Shown here one piece after another: positions 42,074 through 51,800 of a stretch of 64,000 nt of DNA. The first letter of the stretch is position 1, and each line of letters starts with the position of its first letter. A model generated the notes under the pieces. It made no database searches, was not told the DNA's origin, and worked only from the letters and a program-made list of their open reading frames with translations. Source of the stretch: Sphaerisporangium sp040685555. Its GTDB lineage: Bacteria > Actinomycetota > Actinomycetes > Streptosporangiales > Streptosporangiaceae. Position numbers and translations under genes: made by a program. The DNA lies in contig NZ_JBFBIK010000002.1 of assembly GCF_040685555.1 (NCBI RefSeq), positions 128,938-192,937 of the forward strand. Direction: 5' to 3'.

Positions 42074-43389
42074 CAGACCGGTTCCTCCACACCGGCCCGG
42101 AACCTGTTCAGCTCCGAATCGGTGACCCGAGGCCACCGCTCGCCCTCGACCTGGACGGGGCCGTCGCCCTCTCTGAGCCATCTGACACGGCTCACCCTGC
42201 TGGCTTTCCCGCCTTCGAGAACGGTTGTCATGTCGAGGAACGCGATGTTCGCGTCTGGCACCGCGTCGAGCACCACAGGCGAATGGCTGGTGAAGATCGC
42301 CTGGCGATACGGGCGCGGAGCGCCTTGCTCATCAAATTCCGGAAGCTCAGTCACATCGGTGACCAGGCCATGGGCAAGGCCGAGCAACTGCCGCAGGCGC
42401 TCAGGGAAGACACCGTTCTCCGGCTCCTCGATCGCCATGAGCCCCTGGTCGTGCAAGACCGCAAGGATGGCCAGCATGCGCAGCGTTCCATCAGAGGCGA
42501 ACTCGGCCCCGATCCCTTGCTCGTACGGTGAGGAGAACTCCAGCCGAACATCCCTGCGATGCTCGTCTTCGACGATCGCGAAATCGCTGACCTCCCTCAC
42601 GAGGCCGACGAGGTGCATTTTTATCTCGCCGAGCACACCTAGCGGCCGCGTCCTCGACTTTGTCTCCCTGGCCAGGTACCGGAGGTAATTGGGCAGGCTG
42701 CTCCCGTTCGGGCTGAGGAACCGATTGCCGCCCAGATCGCTGGGCCGGCGAAGAGCACCCGCCTCCAGATGCAGCGACCGCACCGTCTTCAGCTCAAGCC
42801 TTACCTGGGAGACGATGAGGCGATCGGGAGGGTCGGCCTCCACTGAAGTAGGCCTGTCAGTCCTCAGATGCAACCCGTTCAATCCAGGCCGTTCGCCAGC
42901 GGGCCCCCAAAGCATGTCGATGGCGTGTTCGCTGTGGTGTCCGACCAGTCCGGCATCGAACCACTCCGGTGTCATGCCGACCCGGCCGAGCCACCGATCG
43001 TTCTGAGGCAACAGCGCCACGATTCGCTGCGCCTCTACGACGATTCCCTCAAGGGCGTGTTCGGGCTCGGCCCAGGAGAGATCCACTTCATAGCGCCAGC
43101 GATTGGGCACGTGCGGTGGAAAACCTCCCAGAAGAAACTCCAGAGCGAAGCTCATCCGGTCGACCCTGGTGCCGTCGCCGCGTCTGCGGAACAGACCCCG
43201 GGCGTCGCCGCGAACCATCTCCACCGCGTCGTCCAATCCGTGGGTGGCAGCCCTGGAGACGAAGGTGAGAGCGTCCAGCAGGTTGGACTTGCCGCTGGCG
43301 TTGGTGCCGATGAGCACGAGGAACGGCGGCAGGTCGAGCGCGAAGCTCTCGAACGACTTGAAGCCGTCGATCTCGATGCGGGTGATCAT
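42073..43389 (-). CDS. AAA/ABC-type ATPase (AAA_21, OLD-like), probable defence ATPase
   Basis: A 438-residue SMC/RecF-like ATPase. ITRIEIDGFKSFESF precedes Walker A GTNASGKSN (about residues 29-37), with signature-like FASDGTLRMLAIL, Walker B LMAIEEPENGVFPERL and H-motif IFTSHSPVVLDAV. It has no Toprim domain of its own; the next gene supplies one. ATG 43389 has GGAGGAA about 9 bp upstream and lies 17 bp after gatA. This is the architecture of RloA/AbiL/PARIS-like ATPase genes. Its location inside a core translation operon is unusual. Confidence 0.8.
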   Translation of the reverse strand: MITRIEIDGFKSFESFALDLPPFLVLIGTNASGKSNLLDALTFVSRAATHGLDDAVEMVRGDARGLFRRRGDGTRVDRMSFALEFLLGGFPPHVPNRWRYEVDLSWAEPEHALEGIVVEAQRIVALLPQNDRWLGRVGMTPEWFDAGLVGHHSEHAIDMLWGPAGERPGLNGLHLRTDRPTSVEADPPDRLIVSQVRLELKTVRSLHLEAGALRRPSDLGGNRFLSPNGSSLPNYLRYLARETKSRTRPLGVLGEIKMHLVGLVREVSDFAIVEDEHRRDVRLEFSSPYEQGIGAEFASDGTLRMLAILAVLHDQGLMAIEEPENGVFPERLRQLLGLAHGLVTDVTELPEFDEQGAPRPYRQAIFTSHSPVVLDAVPDANIAFLDMTTVLEGGKASRVSRVRWLREGDGPVQVEGERWPRVTDSELNRFRAGVEEPV

Positions 43390-43406
43390 GCCGCCGTTCC
43401 TCCTCT

Positions 43407-44897
43407 CTAGAGCGTCGGCGCCTGGGACAGCAGGCTGCCGCCCCAGCGGTCCTCGAAGGCCTTCTCCATGGCGGCGCCCACTCGGTAGCAGCGCTCGTCG
43501 CCGAGGACCGGGGCCATGATCTGGAAGCCGACCGGGAGGCCGTCCTCCTCGGCGAGACCGCACGGCACGGAGATGGCGGCGTTGCCCGCCAGGTTGGCGG
43601 GGATCGTGCACAGGTCGGCGAGATACATCGCCATGGGGTCGTCGGCACGCTCGCCGATCGGGAACGCGGTGGTGGGCGTGGTCGGCGAGACCAGGACGTC
43701 CACCTGGTGGAAGGCGGCATCGAAGTCACGCGAGATCAGCGTGCGGACCTTCTGCGCCGAGCCGTAGTAGGCGTCGTAGTAGCCGCTCGACAGGGCGTAG
43801 GTGCCGATCATGATGCGCCGCTTGACCTCGGAGCCGAAGCCTTCTGCCCTGGTCAGCGCCATGACCTCCTCGGCGCTGCGGGTGCCGTCGTCGCCGGCGC
43901 GCAACCCGTAGCGCATGCCGTCGAACCTGGCCAGGTTGGACGAGGCCTCGGACGGGGCGATGAGGTAGTAGGCGGGGAGCGCGTAGGTGAAGCTCGGGCA
44001 GGAGACCTCGACGACCTTGGCGCCCAGGGACTCCAGCAGGTCGACGGCCTCATGGAACCGGGCGAGCACACCGGGCTGGTAGCCCTCTCCCCCGAACTCC
44101 TTGACCACGCCGACCCGCAGCCCCGCGACGTCGCCGCGGCGCGCGGCCTCGGCGACCGGCGGCACCTCGGCGTGGATCGAGGTGGTGTCCATCACGTCGT
44201 GGCCGGAGAAGGCCTCGTGCAGCAGCGCCGCGTCCAGCACGTTGCGGGCGAACGGGCCCGGCGTGTCGAGCGAGGAGGCGAAGGCGATCACGCCGTAGCG
44301 CGAGGAGCCGCCGTAGGTGGGCTTCATCCCGACGATGCCGGTGACGGCGGCGGGCTGGCGGATAGAGCCGCCCGTGTCGGTGCCGGTGGACAGCGGGGCC
44401 TGGTAGGAGGCCACGGCGGCGCTCGAACCGCCCGAGGAGCCCCCGGGGATGCGGCCGAGGTCCCACGGGTTGCGGGTCGGGCCGTAGGCGGAGTTCTCCG
44501 TCGAGGAGCCCATCGCGAACTCGTCGAGGTTGGTCTTGCCGAGGATCACCAGGCCGGCCTCGCGCAGGCGCGCGGTCACCGTCGCGTCGTAGGGCGGGCG
44601 GTAGCCTTCGAGGATCTTCGACCCGGCCGTGGTCGGCATGTCCGTGGTCGTGAAGACGTCCTTGTGCGCGATAGGCACGCCCGCGAGCGGGCCGAGCTCC
44701 TCGCCGGCGGCGCGCCTGGCGTCCACCGCGCGGGCCTGTTCGAGCGCCGACTCGGCGGCCACGTGCAGGAAGGCGTTGACCTTGGGATCGACCTCGGCGA
44801 TGCGGTCGAGGTGCGCCTGGGTCACCTCGACGGCGGAGACCTCGCCGGAGGCCACCAGGGCGCCCAGCTCGGCGGCGGTCTTGCGGGTGAGGCTCAT
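43407..44897 (-). CDS. gatA: Asp-tRNA(Asn)/Glu-tRNA(Gln) amidotransferase subunit A
   Basis: Glutaminase/amidase subunit, 496 residues, with the amidase-signature triad. The Lys is in GVPIAHKDVFTT, the cis-Ser in GGSSGGSSAAVA and the nucleophile in TGTDTGGSIRQPA. The start ATG at 44897 overlaps the gatC stop (ATGA). gatB is separated from it by 1,964 bp containing an ATPase/DUF4276 pair. Confidence 0.96.
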   Translation of the reverse strand: MSLTRKTAAELGALVASGEVSAVEVTQAHLDRIAEVDPKVNAFLHVAAESALEQARAVDARRAAGEELGPLAGVPIAHKDVFTTTDMPTTAGSKILEGYRPPYDATVTARLREAGLVILGKTNLDEFAMGSSTENSAYGPTRNPWDLGRIPGGSSGGSSAAVASYQAPLSTGTDTGGSIRQPAAVTGIVGMKPTYGGSSRYGVIAFASSLDTPGPFARNVLDAALLHEAFSGHDVMDTTSIHAEVPPVAEAARRGDVAGLRVGVVKEFGGEGYQPGVLARFHEAVDLLESLGAKVVEVSCPSFTYALPAYYLIAPSEASSNLARFDGMRYGLRAGDDGTRSAEEVMALTRAEGFGSEVKRRIMIGTYALSSGYYDAYYGSAQKVRTLISRDFDAAFHQVDVLVSPTTPTTAFPIGERADDPMAMYLADLCTIPANLAGNAAISVPCGLAEEDGLPVGFQIMAPVLGDERCYRVGAAMEKAFEDRWGGSLLSQAPTL

Positions 44898-45193
44898 GCC
44901 TCCTCCCCGAGGATGCGCGGGACGCGGAAACGGTCGTCCTCGACGGCCGGGGCGGCCGCCAGGGCCTGCTGCGGGGTCAGGCTGGGCCGTGCCTCGTCGG
45001 GACGGTAGACGTTGGTCAGCTGCAGGGCGTGGGAGGACGGCGGCACGTCGTCGGTGGCGACCTCGGCGACGCGCGCCACCGCGCCGATGATGACATCGAG
45101 CTGCGCGGCGTAGTGGTCGAGCTCGGTGTCGGCCAGCGCCAGCCGGGACAACCGGGCGAGGTGAGCGACCTCGTCGCGGGTTATGGCGGACAT
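44894..45193 (-). CDS. gatC: Asp-tRNA(Asn)/Glu-tRNA(Gln) amidotransferase subunit C
   Basis: A 99-residue linker subunit of GatCAB, typical in length, beginning MSAITRDEVAHLARLSRLAL. It is the first gene of the operon and overlaps gatA by 4 bp. ATG at 45193. Confidence 0.94.
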   Translation of the reverse strand: MSAITRDEVAHLARLSRLALADTELDHYAAQLDVIIGAVARVAEVATDDVPPSSHALQLTNVYRPDEARPSLTPQQALAAAPAVEDDRFRVPRILGEEA

Positions 45194-45275
45194 GAGTCGT
45201 TAACCCGTTTCATGGATGGCAATTGGACAGTGCCATCCTAGGGCTGGTGACCGAACGTGGCCGAACCATTAACCT

Positions 45276-47342
45276 CTAGAGGGTCGTGACCTCGGCCGAC
45301 CCGCACCTGCCGTACGAGGGCGCGCTGAGCCGCTCGCGGAGCCAGGCGGTGGTCTCTGAGGCGGACATCGGCTCGGCGAACCGCCAGCCCTGCCCGGAGT
45401 CGCAGCCCATGTCGCGGAGGCGCTGGGCCACCTCCTCGGTCTCCACGCCCTCGGCCACCGACCGCAGCCCGAGCGAGCGCACCAGGTCGACGATCGAGCG
45501 GACGATGCGCTCGTCGTCCACCGACTTCCCGAGCCGCTGGACGAACGACCCGTCGATCTTGACCTCGCACACCGGGAGCCGCTGGAGGCGGACCAGCGAG
45601 GAGTAGCCGGTGCCGAAGTCGTCGAGCGCGAGCGGGATCCCGAGCGCGACCAGGGCGTGCAAGGAATCGGAGGTGTAGGCCTGGTCGGTCATCAGGATGC
45701 GCTCGGTCACCTCCAGCTGGATCGCCTCGGCGGGAAGCCGAAGGCGGTCGAGCCCCGCCTCCAGCTGGTCGGGGAGCGCCGAGTCGAGCAGGTCGCGTGC
45801 CGACACGTTGACCGAGACCGGCACCTTGAGCCCGGAGTGCCACCAGTGGGCCGACTGCTCCAGCGCGGCGTCGATCACGTGCTGGGTGATCTGGCGCATG
45901 AGGTACGACTGCTCGGCGAGCGGGATGAAGTCGGCCGGGGAGACCGGCCCCCGGTCGGGATGCCACCACCGCAGCAGCGCCTCGACTCCCTGCACCGCGC
46001 CCGAGGAGAGGCTGACCTTAGGCTGGTAGTACAGCTCCAGCTCACTCCCGCCGACGGCCCTGCGCAGGTCACCGAGGAGGTTGAGCCGCTCGGGCGAGTT
46101 GCGGTCCTTCTCCGCGAGGTAGACCTCGACCCCGGTGCGGCCCTCCTTGGCGAAGTACATCGCGACGTCGGACCGCTGGAGGAGCAGCTCGAAGTCGGGC
46201 GCGTGGTCGGGGTACAGCGCGATGCCGATCGAGGCGTCCAGGTCGAAGGTCATGCCCTCCAGCCGTACGGGCTCGGTGAGCGCGGCCCTCAGCCGGGCGG
46301 CCACCTCGCGGGCGGCGACGGCGTCGCGGACGGTCGGCAGGAGCACGGCGAACTCGTCGCCCCCGAGCCTCGCCACGACGTCGCCCGGCCGCACGCTGTG
46401 GGTGAGCCGGTGCGCGACGATCTGCAGCAGCCGGTCGCCCACGGGGTGGCCGAGGGTGTCGTTGACCTCCTTGAACCGGTCGAGGTCGAGCAGGAGCAGG
46501 CCCACCCGTACGTCCTCGCGCGCCTCGGCCAGCGCCTCCTCCGTACGAAGGATCAGCAGCTTGCGGTTGGGCAGGGAGGTCAGCCCGTCGTGCATGGCCT
46601 GGTGGTCGCGGCGCACCGACAGCGAGGCGGTGAGGTACATCGTGGCGAGCGGGGCCACGAACAGGGGGACCAGGGCGGCCGAGTGGCTCATGACCACCAC
46701 GACCGGCGGGGCCAGCCCGAGGAGCGCGGCGTACACGAGGCTCTGGTGGCCGATCGTCGTGCGGATCACCCGGAACAGCGGCCGGCGCTCGTGCAGCGCC
46801 ACGGCCCCGCAGACCAGGACACCGCGCACCACGAAGTAGGCCACGGCCGCGAGCCCGACCGCGATCATGTCGGTGCCTTCAGGCACCCAGGGCGTGGCCG
46901 GATGGGGGTGGTGCCCGAAGACGGCGAGCACCACCGCCGCCGCCGTGGAGGCCAGGGAAACCTGCGCGACGTTGAACAGCGTGCGATGCCAGGCCCTGTG
47001 GTGCGACAGGCCGCTCACGATCAGCGCCATCGAGTGGATCAGCACCGCCACGGACAGGCCGTGGTAGATCAGAACCGCGAAGGTGAACAGCGTCGAGGTC
47101 GCCGTGCCCCCGGCCAGGCGCGAGGTGGAGACCACGATCGGCCGCAGCTCTCCGAGCACGACCAGAACCACGAGCACCCAGAACAGCGGGACGCGCGTCA
47201 GGGCGGCCAGTTCGCTGAAACCGAGCCGGATCTCGGCGACGAGCAGCGCCGCGAGCCCGGTGACGACGACCCCGGTCAGGTAGGTCCAGAGCGGGGAGAA
47301 GGGCCGGGGTGCGGTGTCGCGCGTGTCGGATGGGTCCGTCAT
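45276..47342 (-). CDS. Membrane GGDEF-EAL cyclic-di-GMP protein
   Basis: A 688-residue protein. About seven N-terminal membrane helices (to about residue 250) resemble a MASE-type sensor, without a clear PAS. GGDEF is intact near residue 326 (RLGGDEFAVLL), and the EAL domain has VEALLRWW near 451 and DDFGTGYSSL. It shares the class of the protein at 32584 but has a different input domain. The start at 47342 (MTDPSDT) is chosen over 47432; neither has a good ribosome-binding site. Confidence 0.9.
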   Translation of the reverse strand: MTDPSDTRDTAPRPFSPLWTYLTGVVVTGLAALLVAEIRLGFSELAALTRVPLFWVLVVLVVLGELRPIVVSTSRLAGGTATSTLFTFAVLIYHGLSVAVLIHSMALIVSGLSHHRAWHRTLFNVAQVSLASTAAAVVLAVFGHHPHPATPWVPEGTDMIAVGLAAVAYFVVRGVLVCGAVALHERRPLFRVIRTTIGHQSLVYAALLGLAPPVVVVMSHSAALVPLFVAPLATMYLTASLSVRRDHQAMHDGLTSLPNRKLLILRTEEALAEAREDVRVGLLLLDLDRFKEVNDTLGHPVGDRLLQIVAHRLTHSVRPGDVVARLGGDEFAVLLPTVRDAVAAREVAARLRAALTEPVRLEGMTFDLDASIGIALYPDHAPDFELLLQRSDVAMYFAKEGRTGVEVYLAEKDRNSPERLNLLGDLRRAVGGSELELYYQPKVSLSSGAVQGVEALLRWWHPDRGPVSPADFIPLAEQSYLMRQITQHVIDAALEQSAHWWHSGLKVPVSVNVSARDLLDSALPDQLEAGLDRLRLPAEAIQLEVTERILMTDQAYTSDSLHALVALGIPLALDDFGTGYSSLVRLQRLPVCEVKIDGSFVQRLGKSVDDERIVRSIVDLVRSLGLRSVAEGVETEEVAQRLRDMGCDSGQGWRFAEPMSASETTAWLRERLSAPSYGRCGSAEVTTL

Positions 47343-47525
47343 AGGCAAGTAAACCCCCAAGAGGTCACTATGGGAGGGTACGACCTCTGGGCCACTTCGC
47401 GAAACCGGTTGGGCACGTTCCGTCACCGGCAATTTCGGCGTTACAGCTCTTCCTCTTCGTGACGAGCAGCGATCACGGATGACAAATATTACGGGAAATA
47501 TCCGTCAAGGGCCGGAAAGGTCGGT

Positions 47526-49748
47526 CTAGGCCGGTGTCTCCTCGGCGGAGACCTCCGCGGATACCTCGGCGGGCGTCTCCTCGGGCTCGGCGGGGATGAC
47601 GGCCTCCGGGCCGTGGTCGAGCAGGGTGCGGAAACCCGCTTCGCCGAGGATGGGGACGCCGAGTTTCAGCGCCTTGTCATACTTCGAGCCCGCGTTCTCA
47701 CCGGCGACCACGAAGGCGGTCTTCTTGGAGACCGAGCCGGTGACCTTGCCGCCGCGGCTCTGGATGGCCTCTCCGGCCTCGTCTCTCGTGAAGCCCTCAA
47801 GCGTGCCGGTGACCACCAGGGTGAGCCCGGCGAGGGTCTGCGGGCCCTGCCCGGTGGGCGGCTCGTCCTCCATGCGCACCCCGGCCAGGCGCCAGCGCTC
47901 GACGATCTCGCGGTGCCAGTCCTCGGCGTACCACTCGTGGATGGACGCGGCGATGGTCGGCCCCACCCCCTCGACGACGGCCAGTTCATCGACCGAGGAG
48001 CCGAAGATGCGATCGAGGGACAGGAACGACGAGGCCAGGGCCTGCGCCGCCGTCGGCCCGACGTGCCGGATCGACAGGGCCACCAGCACCCGCCAGAGCG
48101 GCCGCGACTTGGCCCGCTCGAGCTCCTCCATCATGTGCTCGGCGTTCTTGCTCGGCTCGCCGCTCATGTTGGCGAAGAACGTGACGACCTTCGGCTCGCC
48201 GGTCTCAGGATCGGTCTTGGGCAGGCCGGTGTCCTGGTCGCGCACGACCGACTTGATCGGCAGCAGCCGGTCGATCGTCAGGTCGAACAGGTCGGCCTCG
48301 GTGCGCACCGGAGGCTCCTGCGGGGGCAGCGGAGCGGTCAGCGCGGTGGCCGCCACGTAGCCGAGGCCCTCGATGTCGAAGGCCCCGCGGCCCGCGGCGA
48401 AGAAGATGCGCTCACGCAGCTGCGCCGGGCAGGAGCGGGCGTTGGGGCAGCGGATGTCGACGTCCGCCTCCTTCATGCGCCGCAGCTCGGTGCCGCACTC
48501 GGGGCAGTGGGTCGGCATGACGAACTCGCGCTCGCTGCCATCGCGCAGGGTGGCCACCGGGCCGACGATCTCGGGGATCACGTCGCCGGCCTTGCGCAGC
48601 ACCACGGTGTCGCCGATGAGGACGCCCTTGCGCGCGACCTCCGAGGCGTTGTGGAGGGTCGCCCGCTCCACGGTGGACCCGGCGACGACGACGGGGTCCA
48701 TCACGCCGTACGGGGTCACGCGGCCCGTGCGGCCGACGCCGACCTGGATGTCGAGGAGCTTGGTGTTGACCTCCTCCGGCGGGTACTTGAACGCGATGGC
48801 CCACCGGGGCGCGCGGGAGGTCGAGCCGAGCTGCCGCTGCAGCTCTATCCGGTCGAGCTTCACCACGACGCCGTCGATCTCGTACGCGGTGTCGTGGCGG
48901 TGCTGCCGGTAGTGCTCGATGAACTCGTCGATCTCCGTGAGGCTCCCGACGACCCTGTACAGGTCGCTGACCGGCAGCCCGAACTCCTTCAGCCGCTCGT
49001 AGACGCCCGACTGCGTCGCCGGGAGCGGGGAGCCGTCCCAGGTGCCGACGCCGTGCGCGATCATGCCGAGCGCGCGCTGGGCGGTGATGCGCGGGTCCTT
49101 CTGGCGCAGGGACCCCGCCGCCGAGTTGCGGGGGTTGGCGAACGGGGCCTTGCCCGCCGCCACGAGCTGCTCGTTGAGCTTCTCGAAGCCCTCGACCGAG
49201 AGGTAGACCTCGCCCCTGACCTCCAGCAGGTCGGGAACGTCGTCACCGGTGAGCCGGTGGGGGATGTTCGCGATCGTGCGCACGTTCGCGGTCACGTCGT
49301 CGCCCACGCGCCCGTCGCCCCGCGTGGCTCCCCTGACCAGCCTGCCCTTCTCGTACACCAGGGCGATCGCCAGGCCGTCGATCTTCAGCTCGCAGAGGTA
49401 CGGCCCGGGGTCGGCCTCGACGAGCCGCTCGGCGCGGGCCTGCCAGCCCGCGAGGTCGGCGTCGTTGAAGGCGTTGTCGAGGCTTTCGAGCCGCCGGAGG
49501 TGCTGCACGGGCGTGAAGTCGGTGGAGATCGGCGCGCCGACCTTCTGCGTCGGCGAGTCGGGCGTCCGCAGGGCCGGATGCGCCTCCTCCAGCTCGCGCA
49601 GCTCGCGCATCCACGCGTCGTACTCACCATCGCTCACCGTGGGCGCGTCGAGCACGTAATAGCGCCAGTTGGCGTCGTCGGCCAGCTCCGCCAGCTCGGC
49701 GTGGCGCTCCAGTGCGCCCACCGGCACGCCCTCCACCTCGGCAGCCAT
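47526..49748 (-). CDS. ligA: NAD+-dependent DNA ligase
   Basis: Seals nicks in replication and repair using NAD+. 740 residues: the Ia domain, adenylation domain with the catalytic lysine K122 in LKIDGLAIAL, an OB fold, a four-cysteine zinc finger (CPECGTEL, CPNARSCPAQ), helix-hairpin-helix repeats and a C-terminal BRCT domain (LTLVVTGTLEGFTRDEAGEAI). A Glu/Ala/Pro-rich tail (repeated SAE/ETPA) follows. ATG 49748 with GGGGAGA upstream. Confidence 0.96.
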   Translation of the reverse strand: MAAEVEGVPVGALERHAELAELADDANWRYYVLDAPTVSDGEYDAWMRELRELEEAHPALRTPDSPTQKVGAPISTDFTPVQHLRRLESLDNAFNDADLAGWQARAERLVEADPGPYLCELKIDGLAIALVYEKGRLVRGATRGDGRVGDDVTANVRTIANIPHRLTGDDVPDLLEVRGEVYLSVEGFEKLNEQLVAAGKAPFANPRNSAAGSLRQKDPRITAQRALGMIAHGVGTWDGSPLPATQSGVYERLKEFGLPVSDLYRVVGSLTEIDEFIEHYRQHRHDTAYEIDGVVVKLDRIELQRQLGSTSRAPRWAIAFKYPPEEVNTKLLDIQVGVGRTGRVTPYGVMDPVVVAGSTVERATLHNASEVARKGVLIGDTVVLRKAGDVIPEIVGPVATLRDGSEREFVMPTHCPECGTELRRMKEADVDIRCPNARSCPAQLRERIFFAAGRGAFDIEGLGYVAATALTAPLPPQEPPVRTEADLFDLTIDRLLPIKSVVRDQDTGLPKTDPETGEPKVVTFFANMSGEPSKNAEHMMEELERAKSRPLWRVLVALSIRHVGPTAAQALASSFLSLDRIFGSSVDELAVVEGVGPTIAASIHEWYAEDWHREIVERWRLAGVRMEDEPPTGQGPQTLAGLTLVVTGTLEGFTRDEAGEAIQSRGGKVTGSVSKKTAFVVAGENAGSKYDKALKLGVPILGEAGFRTLLDHGPEAVIPAEPEETPAEVSAEVSAEETPA

Positions 49749-49934
49749 GCCGTCTCCCCTCGTCAGTCGAACCCAAGGAGAACGCTACGGCCAGCGAGGA
49801 GTGCTCGCGCCTCCGCAAATGCGGTCTACCTGGGGAATCGTTACTTCCACCATGCCATCCACCACCGACACTTCTGTACGGAAGGGACCGCCGCCGTCAA
49901 CACGGCCGTACCGCTCTCGTGGGCGGAAGGGGGC

Positions 49935-50387
49935 TCAGCCGCCCTGGGACCAGACGCCTTCCCACTGGGAGCACTTGCCGGTGACCTTCTTGGAGGTGCC
50001 CCGGCAGACCTTGGCCGTGGAGCTCAGCATGTACCCGGCGTTCACGCGGAACGACAGGGTCCGCGACCCCGAGCAGTTCTTGAAGGTGGCGGTGCGGTAC
50101 TTCCCCTTGTCCGTCAGCCACTTGATCTTCAGCCACGAGCACGTGCGCGCGCCGCCCGCGTCGTACAGGTCCCCGGTGATCCGCAGCCCGGAGCTCGTCG
50201 TACGGATCTTGCCGCCCGCCCACCCCTTGAAGTCGGACGAGGCGGTGGGTCCCCAGGACCATGACTCGGCGGCGGACGCCCGGCTCGTGGTGGAAGCGTC
50301 CGCCGAGGCGGACACGGCGGCGGGCAGGCCGAGGCCCAGAGCGGCGGCGGCGGTGAGCCCGAGCAGTACGCGAAGACCGCTGTGCAT
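49935..50387 (-). CDS. Secreted protein of unknown function
   Basis: A 150-residue exported protein with a Sec signal peptide (about residues 1-30, LLGLTAAAALGLGLPAAVSA, AxA cleavage). The mature part is basic, with four cysteines that could form two disulphides (TCSWLKIKW, KNCSGSRTL, KVCRGTSKK, GKCSQW). No family is recognised. AGGAGAG lies 7 bp before the ATG. Confidence 0.8.
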   Translation of the reverse strand: MHSGLRVLLGLTAAAALGLGLPAAVSASADASTTSRASAAESWSWGPTASSDFKGWAGGKIRTTSSGLRITGDLYDAGGARTCSWLKIKWLTDKGKYRTATFKNCSGSRTLSFRVNAGYMLSSTAKVCRGTSKKVTGKCSQWEGVWSQGG

Positions 50388-50484
50388 GACTTTCTCTCCT
50401 GAACATGTGGTGGGTTACCATTTCAAGAGATAGACGAGCGTCCTTGCAGGGGACTTGAGATGACTTGCACGCGATCGTCCCCCG

Positions 50485-51510
50485 CTAGCGGTCGCGATCG
50501 TCCCTGCCGCGGTCATCGGGGTCGTCCCGCAGCACGCGCGCCGCGTCCCGGCACCGGGCGAGCGCGGCCCGCGCGTACGCGGGAGAGGCTCCGGCGAGCC
50601 CGCACGACGGGGTGAGCACGATCTGCTCGGCGAGCCGCGAGGGATCGAAGCCGAGCCTGCGCCACAGGTCGACGGCGGGCTTGGCGATCACGTCGACGTC
50701 CCCCAGCCTCGTGTCGGTGCCAGGGACGACGCCGAGGAACAACGCCGTGCCCGCCTCGATCGCCTCGCCGAGGCGGTCCTCGTCCCGGCGCCGCAACAGC
50801 CGCGCGTCCAGCGAGATGCCGCCGGGCCCGGCCGTACGGAGCACCTCGAAGGGCAGGTCGGGCGCGCAGCAGTGCACGATCGTGAAGGTGTCCGCGGGCA
50901 GCACGGCGCGGAGCCGCTCGGCGGCGGTCGGGACCTCGACGGCGGCGAGCCGCCCGAACCCCGAGGCGGTCGGCACGGTGCCGGCGAGCACCCCCGGCAG
51001 GCCCGGCTCGTCCACCTGCACGACGATCCGCGCGCCCGGGATCCGCCCGCGCACCGCCGCGATGTGCGCGGCGAGGCCCTCGGCCAGCGAGTCGGTCAGG
51101 TCGCGCACCGCTCCGGGGTCGGCGAGCGTCTTGTCGCCGTAGCGCAGCTCGATGGCGCCCGCGAGGGTCCACGGCCCGCACACCTGGATCTTGAACGGCC
51201 CCGCGTACCCCTGAGTGATCTCCTCAAGGGCGTCCAGGTCGCGGTTCAGGTGGTCCCTCGCGCGGCGGACGTCGCGCCCCGGGCGGTCGGTGAAGCGCCA
51301 GCCGGACGGCTGCACCTCCACCGGCAGCTCGACGAGCAGCGACGCGGTGCGCCCGACCATGTCCGCGCCCACTCCCCGATCAGGCAGCTCCGGGAGGTAC
51401 GGCAGGTCGGGAAGCTCCCCGAACACCATGCGCAGCGTCTCCACATGGTCATCACCGGGGTGGGAACCCACCCCGGTGGCACTCGCCGCGTTCCACGGAA
51501 ACTCGCTCAC
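50485..51510 (-). CDS. Cobalamin-independent methionine synthase-like (MetE/UROD superfamily) protein
   Basis: A 341-residue TIM-barrel protein resembling the C-terminal half of MetE. The zinc-ligand set is visible as IVHCCAPDLP (His-Cys) and LTPSCGLAG (Cys), and GVGSHPGDD opens the barrel. Full MetE is about 750 residues, so it is a stand-alone catalytic-domain homologue. Actinobacteria commonly keep such a gene beside mnmA and ligA; its methyl donor and acceptor are not established. The start is a GTG at 51510 (VSEFPWNAA). Confidence 0.82.
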   Translation of the reverse strand: MSEFPWNAASATGVGSHPGDDHVETLRMVFGELPDLPYLPELPDRGVGADMVGRTASLLVELPVEVQPSGWRFTDRPGRDVRRARDHLNRDLDALEEITQGYAGPFKIQVCGPWTLAGAIELRYGDKTLADPGAVRDLTDSLAEGLAAHIAAVRGRIPGARIVVQVDEPGLPGVLAGTVPTASGFGRLAAVEVPTAAERLRAVLPADTFTIVHCCAPDLPFEVLRTAGPGGISLDARLLRRRDEDRLGEAIEAGTALFLGVVPGTDTRLGDVDVIAKPAVDLWRRLGFDPSRLAEQIVLTPSCGLAGASPAYARAALARCRDAARVLRDDPDDRGRDDRDR

Positions 51511-51800
51511 AATGCGCAAGCTTAGAAGCGCTTCGGCCGCGGGCGGCACGGGATACCCGGCGGAGCGGCCCAGCCCGCTGCAAGCCGGTTCCAAGAACCC
51601 CCTCCTATCTCTGGTCGTTGCCGGCGACCTCGACCCCGACCACGGGCGGCACCGGCACCAGTCACGACGACGAGAGGAAGACACGTGAGCCGCCGTATGC
51701 GCATCGTGCGGCAGAACATGCTGACCGACTGCGGCCCCGCCTGGCCGCCGCTCCAGGCCCTCCGGTCCTCTGGCGGATGAGGCAGGGCCATGATGGAGAG

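Noticed and set aside
47613..50264. 883-codon plus-strand frame over ligA
   Set aside because: Shadow of ligA and the neighbouring secreted-protein gene.
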